A stretch of DNA of 59,069 nucleotides from Mycobacterium sp. 1081908.1 (GTDB lineage: Bacteria > Actinomycetota > Actinomycetes > Mycobacteriales > Mycobacteriaceae). The stretch lies in the NCBI RefSeq assembly GCF_001673535.1, contig NZ_LZLY01000008.1, forward strand, positions 1 to 59,069, written 5' to 3'. The position numbers and the translations under genes were made by a program. Shown here in pieces: positions 44,073 to 53,756 of the stretch. Below the pieces are notes generated by a model. That model did not search any database, was not told the DNA's origin, and worked only from the letters and a program-made list of their open reading frames with translations. The first letter of the stretch is position 1. Every line of letters starts with the position of its first letter.

Positions 44073-45607
44073 CCGGCGAGCCGGACACCGGATCCAGGGA
44101 TCTTCCGCGGTGGCTGCCCCACTCGTTGCGCCGTCAGTTGCTATTGGGCGTGTTGGCGGTGGTCAGCGTGGTGCTGGTGACGGTCGGCGTCGTCTCGGTG
44201 CTGAGCCTGCGCGGCTACGTGACGGCCATGAGCGACGCCGACGTCGCCCAATCCCTTGACGCGCTGAGCAATTCGTACACGAGATACCGAAACGGCGAAC
44301 ACGGTCCGACGCACCGCGGCACCGAACCCATCGCACAGGCGATGCTGGTGTTCACCGATCAAACGCCCGGCAACGTCATCGCCGTCCTGCACGACGGCAC
44401 CGTGATCGGCTCGGCCGTCTTTTCCGAAGCCGAGGCGCGACCCGCGCCACCCGACGTGGTGCACGCCATCGAGTCCCAGCCCTGGCCCGACGACGCCCCG
44501 CCACGGACCGAGAAGCTGGGCAGCCTCGGTTCTTATCGCGTCGACAGCCGGGCCTACGGGTCCGACCTGTTGGTCGTCGGGGTGTCGCAAGCGCGGGCCA
44601 ACCAGATCATCGCCCGCAAGAACATCACCACCACGGCGCTCGTTGCGGCCGCGCTCGCGATTACGGCGGGGCTGACGATCTGGGTGGTCGGGATCACGCT
44701 TCGCCCGCTGCGCCGGCTCGCAGCCACCGCCGCCGAGGTGGCCGCCATGCCGCTGACCGACGACCACCGAATCAACGTCCGGGTGCGGCCGAACGACACC
44801 GACCCCGACAACGAGGTCGGAATCGTCGGGCACACGCTGAACCGGCTGCTGGACAACGTCGATAGCGCGCTGGCGCATCGCGCCGACTCCGACTTGCGGA
44901 TGCGGCAATTCATCACCGACGCAAGCCACGAGTTGCGAACCCCGCTGGCGGCGATTCAGGGGTATGCCGAGCTGACCCGCCAAGACAGCTCGGCGCTGCC
45001 GCCGACCACCGAATACGCGCTGGCCCGCATCGAGGCGGAAGCGCGGCGCATGGCGGTGCTCGTCGACGAGCTGCTGCTGCTCTCGCGACTGGGCGAGGGT
45101 CAAGACCTGCAGACCCAAGATGTCGACCTGGCGGACCTCGCCGTCAACGCGGTGAACGACGCGGCGGTCGCGGCGCCCACGCACCATTGGGTCAAAGACC
45201 TTCCCGACGAGCCGGTTTGGGTTCGCGGCGATCACGCCCGGCTGCATCAACTGGTCAGCAACCTGCTCAGCAATGCCCGCGTGCACACGCCGCCGGGCGT
45301 CACGGTGACCACCGGAATCACCTGCCGGCGCCGCGGCACGGAGCAGCCCTACGTCGAACTGACCGTCGCCGACGACGGCCCCGGCATCGACGCGGAGCTC
45401 CTCCCCCGGTTGTTCGAGCGGTTCGCGCGCGCCGACACGGCCCGGTCCAACGGCTCCGGCATCGGGCTGGGCCTGGCCATCGTGAGTTCGATCGTCAAGG
45501 CCCACCACGGCTCGGTGACCGCCGAATCCGCCAATGGCCGAACGGTTTTCCGGGTCCGGCTGCCGATGATCGACGATCCGGCGACGGACGGCACGTCGAG
45601 CCTGTAA
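44069..45607 (+). CDS. trcS: Sensor histidine kinase TrcS
   Basis: A 512-aa membrane kinase. Two transmembrane helices (~28-50 and ~188-208) enclose an extracytoplasmic sensor domain (~50-185). A HAMP domain (~210-265) follows. The dimerisation region has phosphorylated His287 in DASHELRTPLAAIQGY. The ATP-binding domain has an N box (HQLVSNLLSNARVHTP), G1 (ADDGPGID) and G2 (NGSGIGLGLAIVSSI). It phosphorylates TrcR. The stimulus is unknown. Confidence 0.94.
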   Translation: MTGEPDTGSRDLPRWLPHSLRRQLLLGVLAVVSVVLVTVGVVSVLSLRGYVTAMSDADVAQSLDALSNSYTRYRNGEHGPTHRGTEPIAQAMLVFTDQTPGNVIAVLHDGTVIGSAVFSEAEARPAPPDVVHAIESQPWPDDAPPRTEKLGSLGSYRVDSRAYGSDLLVVGVSQARANQIIARKNITTTALVAAALAITAGLTIWVVGITLRPLRRLAATAAEVAAMPLTDDHRINVRVRPNDTDPDNEVGIVGHTLNRLLDNVDSALAHRADSDLRMRQFITDASHELRTPLAAIQGYAELTRQDSSALPPTTEYALARIEAEARRMAVLVDELLLLSRLGEGQDLQTQDVDLADLAVNAVNDAAVAAPTHHWVKDLPDEPVWVRGDHARLHQLVSNLLSNARVHTPPGVTVTTGITCRRRGTEQPYVELTVADDGPGIDAELLPRLFERFARADTARSNGSGIGLGLAIVSSIVKAHHGSVTAESANGRTVFRVRLPMIDDPATDGTSSL

Positions 45608-45609
45608 TC

Positions 45610-45644
45610 CCGCAGATCCTTACTCGCACTTTGTCTGCGGATTT
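45610..45644 (+). terminator. Possible terminator after trcS
   Basis: CCGCAGA at 45610-45616 pairs with TCTGCGG at 45634-45640, followed by ATTT. The stem is 7 bp with a long 17-nt loop and a weak T tail, so this is tentative. It lies 3 bp after the trcS stop. Confidence 0.35.
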
Positions 45645-45705
45645 ACCGGCTCGTCTGGTGCGGCGTGGGCGAGCATCGCCTTGCTACGGCCTTGAGCGGG
45701 TCCGG

Positions 45706-46548
45706 TCAGGTGAAGTCGGATGCGTGGTCGGCTAGCCAGTCCTGATAGGTGCGCGCTGGCCTGCCAAGGATGTCGGCGACCGTTGTGGTTTCGTACCACT
45801 GCCCGCTGCGGACGGTTTCGAAGTACGCGAGGGTGTGTTCGGCCAGCGCGGCGGGAAAGCCTGACGCGAGCAGGGTTTGGCGGGTCTCGTCGAGGCCGGC
45901 GTCGACGAAGTCGACCGGCGTTCCCAGGGCGTCGGAAACGTGTGCGGCGATCTCGTCGCCGGTGAGGGCCTGGCCGGACAGAATGTAAACCTTACCGTCG
46001 TGCCCGGGTGCAGTTAGGCATTCCACCGTGACCGCGCCGATGTCTACCGGATCGATCATGACGACCTTTGCGCCGCCGTATGTTTCGACGAGGCGGCCAC
46101 TGTCGCGGGCCGCGTTCATGGCGAATGGAACGTAGTTCATGAATCGCGTCGGCCGCAGGATCGTCCAGGTCGACCGCAGCGACCGTAGCCGCCACTCGTT
46201 GGCGCCGTGCGCGTCGAACAGGGCGCCCTCGAAGCGGCCGGCACCGAAGTTGGACAGGTACACGATGTGTTCGACGCGGGCTTGCTCGGCGGCGACGAGA
46301 GCGTTGACCGTCATCGTCTCTATTTCCGGGACCGGTGGGGCGAGGATGAACGCTTTCCGCGCACCGTCGAATGCGGGTGTCAGCGTTTGGGGTTGGTTCA
46401 GATCAGCCACCGCAGCCTCGGTGCCCGGCTGGGCGCGCTCCGGGGCACGGACCAGCACTCGCACCCGATGACCGGCGTCGAGGAGCTGGTCGACCACTTC
46501 GCGGCCGACGGTACCGGTCGCGCCCGTCACCAGAATCGTGTCTCCCAT
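45706..46548 (-). CDS. NmrA-like NAD(P)-binding protein
   Basis: A 280-aa atypical short-chain dehydrogenase of the NmrA family. The Rossmann motif VTGATGTVGREVVDQL is at the N-terminus and RVRVLVRAPERA follows, where basic residues suggest NADPH. No Tyr-x3-Lys catalytic pair is evident, so it may be a redox sensor or quinone/azo reductase. ATG 46548 has AAAGGACATGAAACC upstream; an ATG at 46557 adds three residues. It follows a related gene by 48 bp, in an operon. Confidence 0.82.
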   Translation of the reverse strand: MGDTILVTGATGTVGREVVDQLLDAGHRVRVLVRAPERAQPGTEAAVADLNQPQTLTPAFDGARKAFILAPPVPEIETMTVNALVAAEQARVEHIVYLSNFGAGRFEGALFDAHGANEWRLRSLRSTWTILRPTRFMNYVPFAMNAARDSGRLVETYGGAKVVMIDPVDIGAVTVECLTAPGHDGKVYILSGQALTGDEIAAHVSDALGTPVDFVDAGLDETRQTLLASGFPAALAEHTLAYFETVRSGQWYETTTVADILGRPARTYQDWLADHASDFT

Positions 46549-46596
46549 AGGTTTCATGTCCTTTCGTTGTGCTTCGACAGCGGTACGCCGCGAGCG

Positions 46597-47472
46597 CTAT
46601 CGGCGCCACGCGGCGGCCGCACCCGCGGCGAATTCCCCGAAGCTGACCGGTGGTCGTCCGGTCACCTCGGCGACGTCACCGTTGGACACCCCCATCGCAC
46701 CGGAGGTGAACGCATGGACATACAGCTGGCTGTTGGTTTCGGCTGCCTCAGCTGGTGCGCCGGCGGCCAGGAGTGCCTCGCGGATGGGTGCACGACCGGT
46801 CTCGACATAGCTGATCGGCCGGCCGGTGACCCAGGAAATGTGGTCGGCTACCTCGGTCAGCGTGAGTGGCTCAGGTCCCAGCGGCGCGTAGGAGTTGCCC
46901 TGGTGCCCGTCCTCGGTCAGCGCGACAGCCGCTACCGCGGCGATGTCCTCAGTCGACACATAGCTCACCCGTCCATCCCCACCGGGTGCGACGATCTCAT
47001 CGGCGTCGCGGATGCCCTCGGCCAGCGATTCGCGCCACCGCAGCCGTTCGGAGAAGTTCTGCATGAACGCGCCCGGCCGCAGGATCGTGAAGGGCACACC
47101 GGAGGATTCAACGGCCGATTCGATCCGGCGCAACGGGTGCTCCGGCGGTGCCTGATCCACGCCATAGGTGGACAGCAACACCGCGCGCTGCACCCCGGCC
47201 CCCGCCGCGCCCTCGAGCAACCGGCGGATGTAGTCGGCGTGTACCGCCTGCGGAATATCACCGGCCACCAAGTACATTGCCTCGACACCGTCGCGCGCCG
47301 CCGCATAGGTCGTCGCGTCGGTCCAGTCGAAACGGACGGGCTCAACACCTCGGCGCTGCGGCAGCGGTGAGCGACTCGCCGCGCGCACCAGCATCCCGCG
47401 ACGCCACAGCAGCGGGATCAGCCGGCGCCCGACCTTGCCGGTCGGCGCGGTGACCAACACAGTGGTGTCCAC
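46597..47472 (-). CDS. NmrA-like NAD(P)-binding protein (second copy)
   Basis: A 291-aa protein related to its downstream neighbour: VTAPTGKVGRRLIPLLWRRGMLVRAASRS at the start, VLLSTYGVDQAPPEHPLRRIESAVE, and VSYVSTEDIAAVAAVALTEDGHQG. The GTG at 47472 is preceded by TCTGGAGGCCGATC. Sequence resemblance to the next gene is that of old paralogues rather than a recent duplication. It is divergent from the AraC-type regulator, the usual layout for a regulator and its target. Confidence 0.82.
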   Translation of the reverse strand: MDTTVLVTAPTGKVGRRLIPLLWRRGMLVRAASRSPLPQRRGVEPVRFDWTDATTYAAARDGVEAMYLVAGDIPQAVHADYIRRLLEGAAGAGVQRAVLLSTYGVDQAPPEHPLRRIESAVESSGVPFTILRPGAFMQNFSERLRWRESLAEGIRDADEIVAPGGDGRVSYVSTEDIAAVAAVALTEDGHQGNSYAPLGPEPLTLTEVADHISWVTGRPISYVETGRAPIREALLAAGAPAEAAETNSQLYVHAFTSGAMGVSNGDVAEVTGRPPVSFGEFAAGAAAAWRR

Positions 47473-47597
47473 GATCGGCCTCCAGATCCAGATGTGTGTC
47501 TCCGGTCGGCTTCGACGCTAAACACCGCCGATGCGCGGTTCCATGACAGATCAGCCTGGATTGATGTCCATTCAGCTCAGTGCATATCCTTGCCGCT

Positions 47598-48572
47598 ATG
47601 GGAATGGTGGCCAATGATCCGGTGGCCGATATCGTCGCCGACGTGGTCGCCACCACGCGGCGGGGCAGCCTGATGTACTCGCGCAACCGATTCCACGCAC
47701 CGTGGGGGGCGGCGTTCCCGGCGGCCGATATGGTCAACTTCCACGTCATCACCGCCGGGGCCTGCTGGCTCACCCTGGAGGGCGCCGAGCCGGTGCAACT
47801 CACCAGCGGGGACGTCGTGCTGATCTCGTCCGGTAAGGCCCACGTACTGTCCGACACCCCCCAACGACCCGCCCGCCCCATGTCGGAGATCGCCGGCCGC
47901 ACCCTCGACGAGGGGACGCCGCCCTGTCATGTCGTCATCGAAGGCGACGGCCCGGCCACCGTGTTCATCTGCGGCGGATACCGCCTCGCGACCGGGATCC
48001 GGCATCCGCTGACCAGCGTCCTTCCCGAGGTGGTGCTCATGACCGCTGGCCAGGCCCGAGGTAGCGGCCTGGCCGCCGCCGTGCTGCTCATCGCCGCCGA
48101 GGTCGACGGCACCGACCCAGGAGCCCCCGCCGTCATGGCCTCACTGGTCGACCTGCTGTTCGTCTACCTGCTGCGGACCTGGTTCGCCGAACACCACCAC
48201 GACAGCGGCTGGGGCCGCGCCCTGTTCGACCCCACCGTCGGGACTGCTCTGTCCTTGATCCACGCAGACCCTGGCCGGGCCTGGACCCTCGACACCCTGG
48301 CCCACGCCACCGGAACCGCCCGCGCCACCCTCACCCGCCGGTTCGCCGCCCTCACCGGCCAATCGCCCATGGCCTACGTAGCCGCCTGGCGCATGTCGTT
48401 GGCCGCGCGCCGACTGCGCGACGACAACGCCACCATTCGCCAAATCGCCCAAAACATCGGCTACGACTCCGAATTCGCCTTCGCCCGCGCCTTTAAACGG
48501 GCCACCGGCACCGCGCCCGGCCAATACCGCAAACTCACCAACTTGACACACAACGCGAGCCAACGCCGGTGA
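47598..48572 (+). CDS. AraC-family regulator with N-terminal cupin domain
   Basis: A 324-aa transcription factor. Residues ~15-180 form a cupin-like ligand domain (FHVITAGACWLTLEGAEPVQLTSGDVVLIS). Residues ~215-315 hold two helix-turn-helix motifs (WTLDTLAHATGTARATLTRRFAALTGQSP, TIRQIAQNIGYDSEFAFARAFKRATGTAPGQYR). ATG 47598 is my choice; GTG 47580 is in frame and possible. It belongs to the cupin-AraC group that often controls a nearby oxidoreductase, here the two NmrA-like genes across a 125-bp divergent gap. Confidence 0.87.
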   Translation: MGMVANDPVADIVADVVATTRRGSLMYSRNRFHAPWGAAFPAADMVNFHVITAGACWLTLEGAEPVQLTSGDVVLISSGKAHVLSDTPQRPARPMSEIAGRTLDEGTPPCHVVIEGDGPATVFICGGYRLATGIRHPLTSVLPEVVLMTAGQARGSGLAAAVLLIAAEVDGTDPGAPAVMASLVDLLFVYLLRTWFAEHHHDSGWGRALFDPTVGTALSLIHADPGRAWTLDTLAHATGTARATLTRRFAALTGQSPMAYVAAWRMSLAARRLRDDNATIRQIAQNIGYDSEFAFARAFKRATGTAPGQYRKLTNLTHNASQRR

Positions 48573-48866
48573 CACCGTTACAGATAACGCCGTTCCCCAC
48601 GAAATCCACCCGGGTTCGCAATGCCGGCCGGCGATCCAAACGCCATTCATCCGGTCGAATTTCCAAGATTTGCGCGACATTATCGACCCGCGGCCAAACC
48701 GCGGATTGGGCGTAAAGAAACCATAAAAGTGCACTACGGCGCCGTTAGGAAAGCGTCAACCAACGGCCCTGCCGCACGGGTCCCGTTTAGTTTCAAGCTG
48801 ACCTTGCCTCCGAGGCCGGCGCTGTGGCTGGCTCGATGAGGTCCTCAAGCGCGGAACGGAGACAAG
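48573..48866. promoter_or_regulatory. Leader region of the kdp operon
   Basis: About 294 bp without a gene. A CCGCGG-CCAAA-CCGCGG repeat lies at 48688-48704 and an AT-richer stretch GTAAAGAAACCATAAAAG follows at 48712. KdpE is expected to bind near here under potassium limitation, but I see no clear TTTATA-type box. The operon's first start has a GAACGGAGACAAG site. Confidence 0.45.
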
Positions 48867-48950
48867 ATGGGCGTGTTGGTCTACGTCTTACTGACGATCG
48901 CGGTGTTCGCCCTGCTCGGGCTGGCGCAGAAGCTGGTCGAGCGGCTGTGA
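48867..48950 (+). CDS. 27-aa single-span membrane microprotein at the head of the kdp operon
   Basis: ATG 48867, with CGGAGACAAG upstream, opens 27 codons: a hydrophobic helix beginning [18 protein letters not shown] and ending LAQKLVERL. The TGA overlaps the kdpF GTG in GTGA, so the two are translationally coupled. Size and topology resemble KdpF, which is the next gene, so the operon may carry two such subunits. It is too short for most annotation pipelines. A role with the Kdp ATPase is inferred from position only. Confidence 0.7.
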   Translation: MGVLVYVLLTIAVFALLGLAQKLVERL

Positions 48951-49036
48951 GTTACGAAAACGTCGTCGGCTTGGCGCTTTCCGTCATCCTCGCGCTGTAT
49001 CTCGCAGCGGCCCTGCTGTTCCCGGAGAGGTTCTAG
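48947..49036 (+). CDS. kdpF: Potassium-transporting ATPase subunit KdpF
   Basis: A 29-aa membrane peptide beginning (V/M)[14 protein letters not shown] and ending ALLFPERF, the same ending type as other KdpF (FPEKF). KdpF binds lipids at the KdpABC interface and stabilises the complex. GTG start overlaps the previous stop. Its TAG is followed by kdpA starting at the last base, GTG 49036. Confidence 0.88.
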   Translation: MSYENVVGLALSVILALYLAAALLFPERF

Positions 49037-50705
49037 TGAACACAACAACAGCGGGGATCCTCTTTCTCGCCGTCCTCGTCGTGGCGCTGGTGGTGGTGCA
49101 TGTGCCGTTCGGCGACTACATGTACCGGGTGTACACGTCGGAGAAGGACTCGTATGTCGAGCGGGTCATCTACCGCGCGATCGGTGTCGATTCACGCTCG
49201 GAGCAGACGTGGGGGGCCTACGCCCGCAGCGTCTTGGCGTTCTCGTCGGTCAGCATCCTGTTCCTGTTCGTGTTCCAGCTCGTGCAGGACAAGCTGCCGC
49301 TGCATCTGCACGACCCGGCCACCAAAATGACTCCCTCGCTGGCGTGGAACACCGCGGTCAGCTTCGTCACCAACACCAACTGGCAGGCCTATTCGGGTGA
49401 GTCGACGCAAGGCCATCTGGTGCAGATGGCCGGGCTGGCGGTGCAGAACTTCGTTTCGGCCGCGGTCGGCATGGCCGTGGCGGTCGCGCTGGTTCGCGGG
49501 TTCGCCCGCAGGCGCACCGGCGAGCTGGGGAACTTCTGGGTCGATCTGGTCCGCACGGTGCTGCGCATCATGCTGCCTATATCGATCGTCGCCGCGATCC
49601 TGCTCGTCGCCGGCGGGGTGATCCAGAACTTCCACCTGCACGACCAGGTCGCCACCACCCTGGGCGGCGCCCAGCAGACGATCACCGGCGGCCCGGTGGC
49701 CAGCCAGGAAGTGATCAAGGAGCTCGGCACCAACGGCGGCGGCTTCTACAACGCGAACTCCGCGCACCCGTTCGAGAACCCGACGGCATGGACCAACTGG
49801 CTCGAGATCTTCTTGCTGCTGGTGATCGGCTTCTCGCTGCCGCGCACCTTCGGGCGCATGGTGGGCAGCACCAAGCAGGGCTATGCGATCGCGTCGGTCA
49901 TGGCCACGCTGTACGCCATCAGCGTGTCGTTCATGCTGTGGTTCCAGCTGCAGCACCACGGCACGGTGCCGACCGCCGTCGGGGCGGCCATGGAAGGGGT
50001 CGAGCAGCGGTTCGGGATCGCCGACTCCGCGGTGTTCGCCGACTCGACGACGCTCACCTCCACCGGTGCCGTCGACTCGTTCCACGACTCCTACACCAGC
50101 CTCGGCGGGATGATCACCATGTTCAACATGCAGCTCGGCGAGGTCGCGCCCGGCGGCACAGGATCGGGCCTGTACGGCATCCTGATCCTGGCGGTGATCA
50201 CCGTCTTCGTCGCCGGGCTGATGGTCGGGCGCACCCCGGAATACCTCGGCAAGAAGATAAACCCACGCGAAATCAAGCTCGCCGCAAGCTATTTCCTGGT
50301 GACACCGCTGATCGTGCTGACCGGCACCGCCGTCGCGATGGCGCTGCCGGGCGAACGCACGGGAATGTTGAACACCGGCCCGCACGGGCTCTCGGAGGTG
50401 CTGTACGCGTTCACCTCCGCGGGCAACAACAACGGGTCCGCGTTCGCGGGGATCAGCGTGAACACCGACTGGTACAACACCGCTTTGGGGCTGGCCATGG
50501 TGTTCGGCCGATTCCTGCCGCTCGTGCTCGTGCTCGCGCTGGCCGGCTCGCTCGCCAAGCAAGGCCACACGCCGGAGTCGGCGGGCACCCTGCCCACCCA
50601 CCGGCCGCAATTCGTCGGGATGGTCGCCGGCGTCACGCTGATCGTCGTTGCCCTCACTTTCCTGCCCATGCTCGCGCTCGGGCCTCTTGCCGAAGGAATC
50701 CACTG

Positions 50706-50706
<1 letters not shown>
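49036..50706 (+). CDS. kdpA: Potassium-transporting ATPase subunit KdpA
   Basis: A 556-aa inner-membrane potassium channel-like subunit of the KdpFABC pump. It has about ten membrane helices and four degenerate selectivity-filter loops. Visible are [48 protein letters not shown] and [13 protein letters not shown]. Start GTG 49036 overlaps kdpF by one base and the stop overlaps kdpB (TGATG). It is full-length for the family. Confidence 0.95.
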
Positions 50707-52868
<2,162 letters not shown>

Positions 52869-52869
52869 A

Positions 52870-53745
52870 ATGAAGTTCTCCAATTTCGTCCGCATGCACT
52901 GGGCGGCCTTCCGCGCGCTGCTGGTGCTGACCGTCATCACCGGCCTCGCCTACCCGGCGTTGGTCTGGCTGGTGGCGCAGATCCCGGGGCTGCACGACAA
53001 GGCCGAGGGCTCGATCCTGACCGCCAACGGCAAGACCGTCGGCAGCCGGCTGATCGGCCAGCCGTTCACGGACAAGGACGGAAACCCGCTGCCGCAGTAT
53101 TTCCAGAGCCGCCCCTCGGCGGCCGGAAACGGCTACGACCCGCTGGCATCGGGCGCGAGCAACCTGGGTCCGGAGAGCATCGTCGACGCACCGGGCAAGC
53201 CGAGCCTGCTGACGCAGGTGTGCACGCGCAGCGCCGCGATTGGTCAGCTGGAGGGCGTCGACGGGTCCCGGCCGTTCTGCACGGGCGGCGGCGTGGGCGC
53301 GGTCCTGTCCGTGATCGGACCCCGCGACGCCCGCGGAAACGTCGTTCACCCCACCCGCGTGGTGAGCGTCAACGAGCCGTGCCAGTCGACGTCGACCCCG
53401 TTCCTGACGATGTACGAGGGCGCGCGGGTCGAGTGCGCGAAAAATGGCGAGGACTACACGATCGGCCAGATCGTGCCCATCCGCGGGGCTGCACCCGCCG
53501 ACCCGGCCGTCCCCGGCGACGCGGTCACCGCCAGCGGCAGCGGCCTGGACCCGAACATCTCGCCGGCCTACGCCGACATCCAGGTCGCCCGGGTGGCCAA
53601 GGCGCGCCACGTCAGCGCCGATCAGATCCGCGCGGTGCTGGCGCAGTACCTCGGCGGCCGCGACCTCGGGTTTTTGGGCGAGCCGACGGTCAACGTGCTG
53701 CAGCTCAACCTGCAGCTCGACCACAAATTTCCGGTTAACGGCTAG
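52870..53745 (+). CDS. kdpC: Potassium-transporting ATPase subunit KdpC
   Basis: A 291-aa subunit with one N-terminal membrane helix (ALLVLTVITGLAYPALVWLVAQI) and a periplasmic-facing domain. Conserved KdpC features are the YFQSRPSAAGNGYDPLASGASNLGPES stretch and the C-terminal SPAYADIQVARVAKARH with VNVLQLNLQLD. It is longer than E. coli KdpC (~190 aa) because of an insertion at ~100-180 with several cysteines, which is usual for mycobacteria. Starts 1 bp after the kdpB stop. Confidence 0.93.
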   Translation: MKFSNFVRMHWAAFRALLVLTVITGLAYPALVWLVAQIPGLHDKAEGSILTANGKTVGSRLIGQPFTDKDGNPLPQYFQSRPSAAGNGYDPLASGASNLGPESIVDAPGKPSLLTQVCTRSAAIGQLEGVDGSRPFCTGGGVGAVLSVIGPRDARGNVVHPTRVVSVNEPCQSTSTPFLTMYEGARVECAKNGEDYTIGQIVPIRGAAPADPAVPGDAVTASGSGLDPNISPAYADIQVARVAKARHVSADQIRAVLAQYLGGRDLGFLGEPTVNVLQLNLQLDHKFPVNG

Positions 53746-53756
53746 CGCGGAGGGGG

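Noticed and set aside
48688..48704. CCGCGG-CCAAA-CCGCGG as a KdpE operator
   Set aside because: KdpE sites known from other bacteria are T/A-rich direct repeats; this GC motif does not fit.
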